Assembly: GCA_905479615.1 (NCBI GenBank)
Contig: CAJQNH010000136.1
Coordinates: 1-23,357, forward strand
DNA length: 23,357 nt
Reading direction: 5' to 3'
Source of the DNA: an uncultured Eudoraea sp.
Lineage (GTDB): Bacteria; Bacteroidota; Bacteroidia; Flavobacteriales; Flavobacteriaceae
How positions within the stretch are numbered: the stretch's first letter is position 1; every line of letters starts with the position of its first letter. The translations under genes and the position numbers were made by a program. This document shows, one piece after another, positions 15,913-23,357 of this stretch. The notes beneath the pieces are model-generated. The model was not told the DNA's origin, searched no databases, and saw nothing but the letters and a program-made list of their open reading frames with translations.

Positions 15913-16833
15913 ATGGGCAATTTTCTTCTTATACCTATTATTTTTATAGGCCTTTTTATTCTTATGGCCTCATTTTTCATTGTTAAACAACAGACTGCTG
16001 TGATTGTTGAGCGCTTTGGAAGGTTTCACAGTATCAGAAATTCCGGATTACAAATGAAAATTCCGTTGATCGATCGTATCGCGGCTCGCCTTGGCCTTAA
16101 AATACAGCAATTAGATGTAATTGTTGAAACCAAAACTTTGGACGATGTATTCGTAAAGCTGAAAATTTCCGTACAATATGTGGTTCTCAAAGAAAAAGTA
16201 TATGAGGCATTCTATAAGTTAGAATACCCTCATGACCAAATTACTTCTTATGTCTTTGATGTTGTTAGGGCAGAGGTTCCTAAAATGAAATTAGACGATG
16301 TCTTTGTAAAGAAAGATGATATTGCCATAGCGGTAAAATCTGAATTACAGGACGCCATGTTAGACTATGGCTACGATATTATAAAAACTTTGGTGACTGA
16401 TATTGACCCGGATGCCCAGGTAAAAGAAGCTATGAACAGAATTAATGCTTCAGAACGTGAAAAGATAGCTGCGCAGTTTGAAGGAGATGCAGCTCGAATA
16501 CTGATAGTTGAAAAGGCCAAAGCAGAAGCTGAAAGTAAGCGTCTGCAAGGTATGGGAATTGCGGATCAAAGACGCGAAATTGCACGAGGATTGGAAGAAT
16601 CTGTAGAGGTGCTTAATAAAGTGGGTATAAATTCTCAGGAAGCCTCAGCTCTTATTGTGGTAACCCAGCATTATGATACCCTTCAATCTATTGGTGAAGA
16701 AACTAATACTAATCTTATATTGCTTCCAAATTCCCCGCAGGCAGGAAGTGATATGTTAAATAATATGGTAGCTTCATTTACTGCAAGTAATATGATAGGT
16801 GAATCTATGAAAAAACAAAAGCCTAAAAAATAA
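15913..16833 (+). CDS. SPFH/Band 7 (stomatin-like, HIR-type) membrane protein
   Basis: A 306-residue protein with one N-terminal membrane helix (about 3-24) followed by an SPFH/Band 7 domain (about 27-200) starting VKQQTAVIVERFGRF. The segments VRAEVPKMKLDDVFVKKDDIA and LVTDIDPDAQVKEAMNRINAS closely follow the pattern of the HIR (hypersensitive induced reaction) branch also found in plants. Residues about 180-235 are an Ala/Glu/Arg-rich helix typical of the oligomerising coiled coil of flotillins and stomatins. Such proteins form large rings or microdomains in membranes; the partner is unknown, and no NfeD-like gene is adjacent. The C-terminus ends in a lysine-rich tail. A near-consensus -7 (TAAATTTA, 15893-15900) precedes the ATG, and a strong terminator follows the stop. 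Confidence 0.87.
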   Translation: MGNFLLIPIIFIGLFILMASFFIVKQQTAVIVERFGRFHSIRNSGLQMKIPLIDRIAARLGLKIQQLDVIVETKTLDDVFVKLKISVQYVVLKEKVYEAFYKLEYPHDQITSYVFDVVRAEVPKMKLDDVFVKKDDIAIAVKSELQDAMLDYGYDIIKTLVTDIDPDAQVKEAMNRINASEREKIAAQFEGDAARILIVEKAKAEAESKRLQGMGIADQRREIARGLEESVEVLNKVGINSQEASALIVVTQHYDTLQSIGEETNTNLILLPNSPQAGSDMLNNMVASFTASNMIGESMKKQKPKK

Positions 16834-16859
16834 GCATAGAAAATTTATAACACTTTTTC

Positions 16860-16896
16860 AAAACTCCTGTCCTGAAGAATTCTGGAAGGAGTTTTT
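16860..16896 (+). terminator. Intrinsic terminator after the SPFH gene
   Basis: AAAACTCCT (16860-16868) pairs with AGGAGTTTT (16887-16895), a 9-bp stem. It continues inward past one bulged G with TCC/GGA (16870-16872 with 16884-16886) around an 11-base loop. A run of five T ends at 16896. The site starts 27 bases after the SPFH stop codon. The A-run on the other side could let it act in both directions. Confidence 0.8.
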
Positions 16897-16952
16897 CTAT
16901 TAAAGCATATTTATTGAATCCTATTGATTTTGCATCCAAATTAAGGGTAAAA

Positions 16953-16975
16953 CCAATATAAGTGATTTATATTGG
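16953..16975. repeat. Perfect 9-bp inverted repeat in the SPFH / glnS intergenic region
   Basis: CCAATATAA (16953-16961) and TTATATTGG (16967-16975) form a perfect dyad with a 5-base loop GTGAT. No T-tract follows on the plus strand, so it is not an obvious plus-strand terminator. It lies about 120 bases past the glnS stop, between convergent genes. It could be a protein site, part of an RNA 3' structure, or chance in AT-rich DNA. Confidence 0.5.
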
Positions 16976-17093
16976 CATAATTAACTATATAGACTTACAG
17001 CGGTATAGCGCAAAGGTGAAAAGCTCTTAAACAAGCGTAAAATTAACCGATTTGTATAAATAATACCAATCGTAATATTTATATAGATAAGAA

Positions 17094-18788
17094 TTACTTA
17101 TTCTGCGGCTTATGCTCTATTTTGGCCCATGTATCACGAAGGGTTACCGTTCTGTTAAATACCATTTTTTCTTGTGTAGAATCTTCATCCACATTAAAAT
17201 ATCCTAATCTTTGAAATTGAAAACGGTCGTTAATGTTTGCCTCCTTCAGGCTAGGTTCCACATAAGCAGTAATAATCTCCAGCGAATTTGGATTAATAAA
17301 TTCAAGAAAATCCTTATCCTTATGCCCGTCGGGTGTTTCATCTGTAAATAGTCTATCGTACAATCTCACTTCAACCGGTATGGCCTGTTTAATAGAGACC
17401 CAATGCAGGGTGCCTTTAACTTTTCGCAAACTCTCCTCGCTTCCACTTCCGCTCTTGCTTTTAGGGTCATACGTACATTGAACTTCCATAATGTTTCCTT
17501 CCGCATCCTTAGTACAACTCTCTGCCTTTATGATATAGGCATTCTTAAGACGAACTTCGCCTCCTAATTTTAACCTAAAAAACTTTCTGTTGGCCTCTTC
17601 CCTAAAATCCTCCCTTTCAATATATATCTCTTTAGAAAAAGGAAGTTGACGAAAACCAGCCGAATCATCTTCCGGATTATTTTCTGCCTTGAGCCATTCT
17701 TCTTCCCCGTTTGGATAATTAGTAATTACCACTTTTAAAGGATTTAAAACAGCCATTACCCTGGGTGCAATTTTGTTAAGATGCTCTCTAATGTGAAATT
17801 CTAAAAGTGAAACATCCACAACATTTTCCCGCTTAGCTATCCCTATGGTCTCAGCAAAATTCCGGATAGATTCTGGTGTAAAACCTCTTCTACGCAGCCC
17901 TGATATAGTAGGCATTCTAGGGTCATCCCAACCATTTACCAGCCCTTTTTCTACTAATTGAAGTAATTTTCGCTTACTTACCACAGTATGGCTAAAGTTT
18001 CTCCGTGCGAATTCACGTTGTTTTGGCCTTATCTTATTTGGATCCGCTATGTTGTCCAGAAACCAATCATACAGTTCTCTGTGTGGAGCAAACTCAAGAG
18101 TACATAGTGAGTGAGTTACCTGTTCTATATAATCACTCTCCCCATGGGTCCAGTCATACATAGGATAAATACACCAATCGGTATTTGTTCTGTGATGCGC
18201 TCGCTTCAGGATGCGATACATAATGGGGTCTCGCATTAACATATTGGGTGAAGACATATCAATTTTAGCCCTAAGAACATGAGTTCCTTCCTCATAAAGG
18301 CCGTCTTTCATTCCTTTAAAAAGCTCAATGTTTTCCGCAACAGACCTGTCTCTATGTGGGCTATTGACTCCCGGTTCTGTGGGAGTGCCTTTTTGCCTGG
18401 CCATTTCTTCAGACGATTGGCTATCTACATAGGCCTTATCCTGTTCTATAAGCCCTAAGGCCCAATCAAACAATGATTGAAAATAATCAGAGGCATAACA
18501 TTCAATATCCCATTCAAATCCCATCCACTTTACATCTTGCTTAATGGCGTCTACATACTCCTGCTCTTCTTTTATGGGATTAGTGTCATCAAACCTTAGG
18601 TTTACCGGCGCTCCATAGCGAAGGCCAAGGCCAAAATTAAGGCAAATTGAGCTTGCGTGGCCAATATGTAAGTAACCATTTGGTTCCGGTGGAAACCGAA
18701 ATCTTAATGCATTAGAAGGAAACCCGTTAGCCAGGTCATCTTCAATAATATGTTCTATAAAATTAAGTGATTTAGGCGATTCACTCAT
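17094..18788 (-). CDS. glnS: Glutamine--tRNA ligase
   Basis: The 564-residue enzyme (from the chosen start) charges tRNA-Gln directly with glutamine. Class I motifs are present: HIGH (41-44) in PEPNGYLHIGHASS, RFDDTNP, and the KMSKS-type VVSKRKL near residue 270. The N-terminal catalytic domain is followed by two beta-barrel anticodon-binding domains (from about 330), ending FNRTVTLRDTWAK. The longest frame begins at a TTG at 18860, but a promoter (-7 at 18807-18814) lies inside that extension. The ATG at 18786-18788 begins the typical N-terminus MSESPKSLNFIEHII, so I use it. The gene is convergent with the gltX-SPFH unit and divergent from the surface-protein pair. Its presence suggests that Gln-tRNA is made directly here. 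Confidence 0.96.
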   Translation of the reverse strand: MSESPKSLNFIEHIIEDDLANGFPSNALRFRFPPEPNGYLHIGHASSICLNFGLGLRYGAPVNLRFDDTNPIKEEQEYVDAIKQDVKWMGFEWDIECYASDYFQSLFDWALGLIEQDKAYVDSQSSEEMARQKGTPTEPGVNSPHRDRSVAENIELFKGMKDGLYEEGTHVLRAKIDMSSPNMLMRDPIMYRILKRAHHRTNTDWCIYPMYDWTHGESDYIEQVTHSLCTLEFAPHRELYDWFLDNIADPNKIRPKQREFARRNFSHTVVSKRKLLQLVEKGLVNGWDDPRMPTISGLRRRGFTPESIRNFAETIGIAKRENVVDVSLLEFHIREHLNKIAPRVMAVLNPLKVVITNYPNGEEEWLKAENNPEDDSAGFRQLPFSKEIYIEREDFREEANRKFFRLKLGGEVRLKNAYIIKAESCTKDAEGNIMEVQCTYDPKSKSGSGSEESLRKVKGTLHWVSIKQAIPVEVRLYDRLFTDETPDGHKDKDFLEFINPNSLEIITAYVEPSLKEANINDRFQFQRLGYFNVDEDSTQEKMVFNRTVTLRDTWAKIEHKPQNK

Positions 18789-18806
18789 GAATTCAATTTT
18801 GAAGCA

Positions 18807-18839
18807 CAAATGTAGGAAAAATGAGGGTATGACCGCCAA
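18807..18839 (-). promoter_or_regulatory. Bacteroidota promoter (-33 / -7) of glnS
   Basis: On the minus strand TACATTTG (18807-18814) is an exact TAnnTTTG match, with a TTG at 18837-18839 separated by 22 bases. The predicted start of transcription is around 18800, about 12-15 bases before the ATG at 18788. This excludes the upstream TTG at 18860 as the translation start from this promoter. Confidence 0.55.
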
Positions 18840-18908
18840 TAAAAGATCCTCACCATACAATAACCTGATTTCACAACATATTTAATTAGTGCTACAACAT
18901 TAAATTCC

Positions 18909-18935
18909 TTGACAGGTAATTAAATGACATATTTG
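18909..18935 (+). promoter_or_regulatory. Possible promoter of the Ig-like / SprF-like gene pair
   Basis: A TTG (18909-18911) and a near-consensus CATATTTG (18928-18935; consensus TAnnTTTG, first base off) are 16 bases apart. Transcription from here would give an unusually long leader of about 130 bases before the ATG at 19075. Other weak candidates exist, so confidence is low. Confidence 0.25.
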
Positions 18936-19047
18936 TTGTTAATACACTGGTAAAATTCGAGTAAATCTTTAACAACACATGTAAAACGAAAAAAACAACG
19001 AACGCCCATACGGTTTGCCAAAACCCAAATCCAGTACGAGGTAAAAC

Positions 19048-19068
19048 TGTAGTTCCCCCAAAACTACA
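19048..19068 (+). promoter_or_regulatory. Leader hairpin just upstream of the Ig-like gene start
   Basis: TGTAGTT (19048-19054) pairs perfectly with AACTACA (19062-19068) around the loop CCCCCAA. The hairpin ends 6 bases before the ATG at 19075, where it could affect ribosome access. The C-rich loop stands out in an AT-rich leader. No T-run follows, so it is not a terminator. Confidence 0.4.
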
Positions 19069-19074
19069 CTACTT

Positions 19075-21330
19075 ATGAGAGCAAAACTATCCTTTAAAAT
19101 CAAGTATTTCTTTTTGACCATACTGCTGTTAGGATGCATGCAACTCAGTGCACAGGTTTTAAACGCCCCTGTTGCAGCACCTAACCAGACACCGCCTCCC
19201 GGAAGTTCTCCCTGGGATAAGGCTTGTGCTTCCGGTTCTTTTAATGATTACTGGGTTAATTTCACATGGAGTCCTCCATTAGTTAACGGCGATAATGAAT
19301 TTATTCTTGAGCTTTCAGATGCAAGCGGGAGTTTTGCAAGTCCGGTAGAACTTGCCCGAGATGCTACAAAAAATACAAATTTTGACTTCTATATTCAATT
19401 TTCACTTCCGGCAGATACAAGGGGTGAAGGCTATAAAATGAGAGTTAGAAGTACAAGTCCGGCTGTTATTGGTGCCGCATCTGCCGCATATCCAATGTAT
19501 TTTATTGATATAAATTCCGGTCTTACTGTCAGACAACAAGGCAATGCCGACTTTGGAGACGGTACAGCTGAAGTCTGCAATGGGAACTCTATTACCCTGG
19601 AGGTATATAATCTTCCTAATGCAAATACCTATCAGTATAACTGGTATAGAAGCGGATCTCCTTTGGCGGAAAAAGGCGAATCAATAACAGTTTCACAGGC
19701 AGGAATGTACAATGTAGAAATTGATTATGGCGCGTGCTCCGGTTCTGGTAATACCCTTTCAAACATTATTGATGTAACCACAGGGGCCAGCTTAGGAATA
19801 GCTATTAACACTCCAACTAAAACCGATTTGTGTGCTGGTGAAACTGAAAATCTGGAAGCAAACATAAATAATGCCAGTTTAACGTATGCCTGGTTTAAAG
19901 ATGGTGCGGCCATTCCTTCATCTGATAATTATATTTTTTCTGTAGATGCAACTGCGCCCGGGTTTGAAGGTGATTATCAAGTTGAAATTTTTGGTCCCGG
20001 AGCTTGCGTAGAAAGATCTACAGCCGTAACCATTACTAATGCCGGGAATTTTACGGTAACCAGGGATAATCCTGCCAACGTGGTAGTTTTACCCGGACAA
20101 AACGAAACATTAAGCGTTACTACTGACGCTTCTTCGCCATCCTATCAATGGTATAAAGATGGTAGTCCCATAGCGGGCGCCACAAGTAACAGCTTGTCGG
20201 TAAGTGAAACAGAAACCGGTTTATATTTTGCGCGGGTTTCCTTAAGCGGAGGACCTTGTTCTTCAACCTCTATAGATTCTGAAACTACTACGGTAGTAAC
20301 TCCGGCTTCTTTTGAGATCATAATTGATTATGCATCCACTTATGCGGCTTGTGCCAACAACAGTATTGTCCTGGATGTAACTACCATAAATGCTATAGAT
20401 TCGGGTGGAGGGGCTACTGATGTAACGGCTTCCCTAATTTCCGGACTTACATACCAATGGAAAAAAGATGGTAATCCCTTAAGCGGTGAAACCTCAGCAA
20501 GTATAAGTTTAACTGATATTACTGAAAATGGCAGTTATGAAGTAGACGGTACTATTACAACCTATAATGCAACTTCAAACTCCCTGGCGGTTCAGCTTTT
20601 GGTAAATGAGACTTTAACTATTAACAGCACAGGGCTTATTAGCTGTGGGCCTTCAGAACCGATAACAATAAACACCTCTACTAACTTAGTAGGTGAATCT
20701 TTTGATTGGTTCAGAGATGGTGTAAATCTAAATAGTACCGATATAGCGCTGACGGTTACAGAGCCAGGAACATACCAATTAATATTAGATAGAAACGGGT
20801 GTCCGCTTCCTTCTAATGAAATTGTTATATCTGGTCTGGATCCCGAATTGATAACTCTTGACCCTTCAGGAACAATTGTGTTTCCGGAAAGTAGCTCAAG
20901 AACAGTTACCGCAAGTGGTGGTGACTCTTACAGGTGGTACGATTCTAATAATACAGAATTGAGCACTTCTTCTTCCGTAACATTTACAGAAGAAGGTTCC
21001 TATGTTCTTATAGCGACTATAGGGAATTGTGAAGTAAGCAAGAATGTAACTGTAGAATATCTTGACAATTTTAAAATACCGAATGTTATAACTGTCAATG
21101 GAGACGGAATAAATGATCAATGGATATTGCCCAATTCCTACTCCAATAAGGCTGAAGTGAATGTAATCATTTTCAATAGCGCAGGTAAGGAAGTATTAAA
21201 TGAATTCAATTATCAAAATAACTGGCCCGAAACTTCAATGACTTTTGCCAAGCAAAACATGGTCTTTTTCTATAAAATTAAAGACACCAATGAGGTTTTA
21301 AAACAAGGCACAATAACCATCATTCGTTAA
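19075..21330 (+). CDS. Secreted multi-Ig-like protein with type B T9SS sorting domain (gliding-associated C-terminal domain)
   Basis: The 751-residue product has a signal peptide (about 1-27, ending LSAQ). An N-terminal beta domain at about 45-145 is followed by six Ig-like modules of about 80-100 residues. Each module has a Y-x-W-(Y/F/K)-x-(D/S)-G-type core (near 187, 271, 357, 460, 543 and 619) and ends in a G-x-Y strand, and several carry paired Cys. The C-terminus (about 664-751) is the gliding motility-associated domain: FKIPNVITVNGDGINDQW, then a beta sandwich ending GTITIIR. This is a type B sorting signal, which directs export by the type IX secretion system to the cell surface or medium. 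The SprF-like gene follows after 8 bases, the usual partner arrangement for type B cargo. An adhesin role is inferred. Confidence 0.9.
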   Translation: MRAKLSFKIKYFFLTILLLGCMQLSAQVLNAPVAAPNQTPPPGSSPWDKACASGSFNDYWVNFTWSPPLVNGDNEFILELSDASGSFASPVELARDATKNTNFDFYIQFSLPADTRGEGYKMRVRSTSPAVIGAASAAYPMYFIDINSGLTVRQQGNADFGDGTAEVCNGNSITLEVYNLPNANTYQYNWYRSGSPLAEKGESITVSQAGMYNVEIDYGACSGSGNTLSNIIDVTTGASLGIAINTPTKTDLCAGETENLEANINNASLTYAWFKDGAAIPSSDNYIFSVDATAPGFEGDYQVEIFGPGACVERSTAVTITNAGNFTVTRDNPANVVVLPGQNETLSVTTDASSPSYQWYKDGSPIAGATSNSLSVSETETGLYFARVSLSGGPCSSTSIDSETTTVVTPASFEIIIDYASTYAACANNSIVLDVTTINAIDSGGGATDVTASLISGLTYQWKKDGNPLSGETSASISLTDITENGSYEVDGTITTYNATSNSLAVQLLVNETLTINSTGLISCGPSEPITINTSTNLVGESFDWFRDGVNLNSTDIALTVTEPGTYQLILDRNGCPLPSNEIVISGLDPELITLDPSGTIVFPESSSRTVTASGGDSYRWYDSNNTELSTSSSVTFTEEGSYVLIATIGNCEVSKNVTVEYLDNFKIPNVITVNGDGINDQWILPNSYSNKAEVNVIIFNSAGKEVLNEFNYQNNWPETSMTFAKQNMVFFYKIKDTNEVLKQGTITIIR

Positions 21331-21338
21331 TAAGTAAA

Positions 21339-23354
21339 ATGAAACTAAAATTAGTATATCTGTTGCTATTCATTGTGGCGCTTACCAAAGTAGGCGCCCA
21401 GGAAGATAATCCTTTTATCTCTTATGATGTGCCCTCACAGAACCTGTTAAAGTTTAACAGATTTCTTATAAATCCGACTTTCTCAACAGTTCGTGAAGAC
21501 TTGTCATATATTAATCTTTTACACAGAAACCAATCGGTATCTTTTGATGATAATAACCAGCTATATTTCCTAAGTTACAGTGGTAGAATTGACGATAGAT
21601 CCGGACTGGGATTGAGTTTATATACCCAGCGGGAAGGGGTTGTTAGCAACTACGGAATATTGGCAAATTATGCCTATGGTGTAAAATTAAGTGATAAAAG
21701 TAATTTCACCTTTGGGGCCAATTTATCCTATTACAGCAGTGGCCTGGATCAAAACAGGGCTAACCCTATAGAACTCGATCCGCTACTTAGTGGTTTTCAG
21801 GATAGCTCTCTGCTTTCCTTTCAACCCGGATTTAATATTTCATATGACCAGTTCGATTTTGGGGTTTTTGCAGAAAACCTTCTGGAATATAATCTGAAAA
21901 CGAGTGAATCTGTTACAGACTTTAAAGACAAAACCTTCTCAGCGCATTTACAGTATACATATAAGCTGGAAAATAACGCGGGAATATTTGAGAATTCGCG
22001 TTTGATGCCGCTAGCTCGTGTTAGACAAGTTGGCCAGGAGGATATTGTTTTAGGTGGTAATATTATTTTTGACTTACCTAAACTAGGCTGGGTACAGGCC
22101 GGGTATGACAGTTTTTACGGAGCTTCTGCAGGTATTGGCTTTAACCTTGGAAAAAGACTTTCTCTTGGGTATACCATGGAGAAAGGCCTATCCAATAGTT
22201 TTGACAACTTTGGTACTACCCATGAAATTTCCTTTGCTTACTCTTTCACGCCTAATCTTACAGAAGATAGGGTGATGTTAGAAGAAAGTGAAGAAGCAGT
22301 GGCAGATGCAGATCTTGAAGAAGAACAAGAAGCAATAGAAGAATCCCTTGCTTCCGATGACGAAGAGATTACAGAACTAAAACGCCGACTGGTAGAAAAT
22401 GATGCAATCCTTGCTGAACTCATTTTCAGGCAAGATTCCATGGAGACAAATCGCGAGAAAGATCTTGAAAGAAGATTTGAGATGGTTATGCGTATGGTGC
22501 GTAATGAAACCAATGGGGATCGCCCTGATCTGGAAGAAAAAGCCAGGGAAATGTATTTCATTAATAATGACAAAACAGCGCTTGCTGAAAATGTTGAGAA
22601 GCCAAGGCCTACGGAGTATAAGCCTTTAGTCAGGAAAAAAACTCAGGCAGATGTCTTTATTCAGGAAGCCAAACGAAACAATGTTAAAGGCCAAAAATTC
22701 AGAGACCTCGATGGTGTGGAAAATGGATACTATATAGTTGCCAATGTCTACAAAGGCGGGCATTATATGAACAAATTCATGGATAATCTTAATAATCAGG
22801 GCTTAGAAGCTGATTACATTGACAATCCTAAGAACGGCTTAAAATACGTTTATCTAAAGAGATACGATACCTGGAAAGAGGCATTGGCCGCCCACAAATC
22901 CGGATTAAACGGAGCCTATAAGGGCGAACTATGGGTAATGAATGTTGATAATCGATATACCAACGAGGCCTATGCCGAGAATTCAACTAAAATTCGTGAG
23001 AAATCCTCCGAATATGAAACAGATGTTCTTCAAAAGAATGTTGTTGTAAGAGATAATGTAACAGGTAGCGAACCCAAGTCGAAAAGTCAATTTATTAATG
23101 GTGTTGGCTCCGGTTATTATATTATAGCTAATGTCTTCGCAAACCCAAAAAATGCCAATCGATTCGTAAAATTATTAAACTCTCAGGGGCTTAGTGCCAG
23201 TTACTTTATAAATCCCGAAAATAACTATCGGTATGTTTATTTAAAGCGACATGAGTCCTGGAACAATGCCCTCATATCTTACTACTCAAAACTTAATGAC
23301 GCATATGATGATAAAATGTGGATCATGCGCGTTACACCAAATTTAATAACCTAG
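21339..23354 (+). CDS. PorP/SprF-family type IX secretion membrane protein with two C-terminal SPOR-like repeats
   Basis: A 671-residue, three-part protein. A signal peptide (1-21) precedes a PorP/SprF-like outer-membrane beta barrel at about 22-303, opening QNLLKFNRFLINPTFS and containing many alternating strands and GLGLSLY-type turns. Residues about 308-385 are a very acidic, probably coiled-coil periplasmic segment. The tail holds two similar repeats of about 77 residues at about 461-537 and 590-666. Both share GYYI(V/I)ANV, NxQGLxAxY, YVYLKR, W-x-x-A-L and (L/M)W(V/I)M. They look SPOR-like, and SPOR domains bind peptidoglycan lacking stem peptides. SprF proteins help surface localisation of the cargo encoded next door. 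Usual SprF proteins are only about 300-370 residues, so the C-terminal half is an added module. Operon with the Ig-like gene. Confidence 0.85.
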   Translation: MKLKLVYLLLFIVALTKVGAQEDNPFISYDVPSQNLLKFNRFLINPTFSTVREDLSYINLLHRNQSVSFDDNNQLYFLSYSGRIDDRSGLGLSLYTQREGVVSNYGILANYAYGVKLSDKSNFTFGANLSYYSSGLDQNRANPIELDPLLSGFQDSSLLSFQPGFNISYDQFDFGVFAENLLEYNLKTSESVTDFKDKTFSAHLQYTYKLENNAGIFENSRLMPLARVRQVGQEDIVLGGNIIFDLPKLGWVQAGYDSFYGASAGIGFNLGKRLSLGYTMEKGLSNSFDNFGTTHEISFAYSFTPNLTEDRVMLEESEEAVADADLEEEQEAIEESLASDDEEITELKRRLVENDAILAELIFRQDSMETNREKDLERRFEMVMRMVRNETNGDRPDLEEKAREMYFINNDKTALAENVEKPRPTEYKPLVRKKTQADVFIQEAKRNNVKGQKFRDLDGVENGYYIVANVYKGGHYMNKFMDNLNNQGLEADYIDNPKNGLKYVYLKRYDTWKEALAAHKSGLNGAYKGELWVMNVDNRYTNEAYAENSTKIREKSSEYETDVLQKNVVVRDNVTGSEPKSKSQFINGVGSGYYIIANVFANPKNANRFVKLLNSQGLSASYFINPENNYRYVYLKRHESWNNALISYYSKLNDAYDDKMWIMRVTPNLIT

Positions 23355-23357
23355 ATG
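23355..23357 (+). other. Possible start codon of a following gene (window edge)
   Basis: An ATG directly follows the TAG stop of the SprF-like gene and is cut off by the window end. It could open a third gene of the surface operon or be coincidence. Confidence 0.15.

Noticed and set aside
18909..18914. TTGACA as an E. coli-type -35 box
   Set aside because: Bacteroidota promoters do not use this box as such, and no TATAAT lies at the matching distance; the TTG is considered only as a possible -33 element.

Overview
This is an AT-rich bacterial chromosome segment that reads as a member of the Flavobacteriaceae (Bacteroidota). The signs are: Bacteroidota-type promoters (TAnnTTTG -7 elements) in place of E. 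coli-type -10 boxes; no clear Shine-Dalgarno sequences; type IX secretion and gliding-associated proteins at the right end; several families typical of the group (DUF4837, DUF4175, lipoprotein OmpH-like); and a pgk / delta-prime / OmpH / mnmG / ybeY neighbourhood that I recall as flavobacterial. I cannot name the genus. No tRNA, rRNA, insertion sequence, CRISPR array or prophage gene is visible, and most of the window is core genome.

Layout. 1-3756 (minus): pgk, then mltD (lytic transglycosylase with LysM domains), then a DUF4837 lipoprotein cut by the window edge. 3864-5468 (plus): DNA polymerase III delta-prime and a DoxX-like membrane protein. 5555-7167 (minus): an OmpH-like lipoprotein and a SAM methyltransferase. 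7410-13136 (minus): a tight operon DUF4175, ybeY, mnmG. 13210-16833 (plus): an AlkB-type non-haem diiron hydroxylase, gltX and an SPFH (HIR-like) membrane protein, closed by a strong intrinsic terminator. 17094-18788 (minus): glnS. 19075-23354 (plus): a two-gene unit encoding a secreted multi-Ig-like protein with a type B type IX sorting domain, and a PorP/SprF-like outer-membrane protein with two C-terminal SPOR-like repeats.

The most notable signal is a pair of perfect copies of the 16-bp palindrome TGTTCCACGTGGAACA, a match to the chromosomal ParB-binding site parS. One lies just after mnmG. The other lies inside the last codons of ybeY just before mnmG, where it encodes the C-terminal residues MFHVEQ. 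The segment therefore probably takes part in chromosome segregation and may lie in the origin-proximal domain. A second theme is the right-end surface module, in which an SprF-like barrel carries SPOR-like repeats that could tie it to peptidoglycan.

Several starts are corrected from the longest open frames: delta-prime (3864), methyltransferase (7167) and glnS (18788). DUF4175 appears to use a TTG start at 13136. No stretch over 300 bases lacks a gene. The larger gaps (6062-6327, 7168-7409, 16834-17093, 18789-19074) hold promoters, parS, a terminator and small hairpins, as listed.
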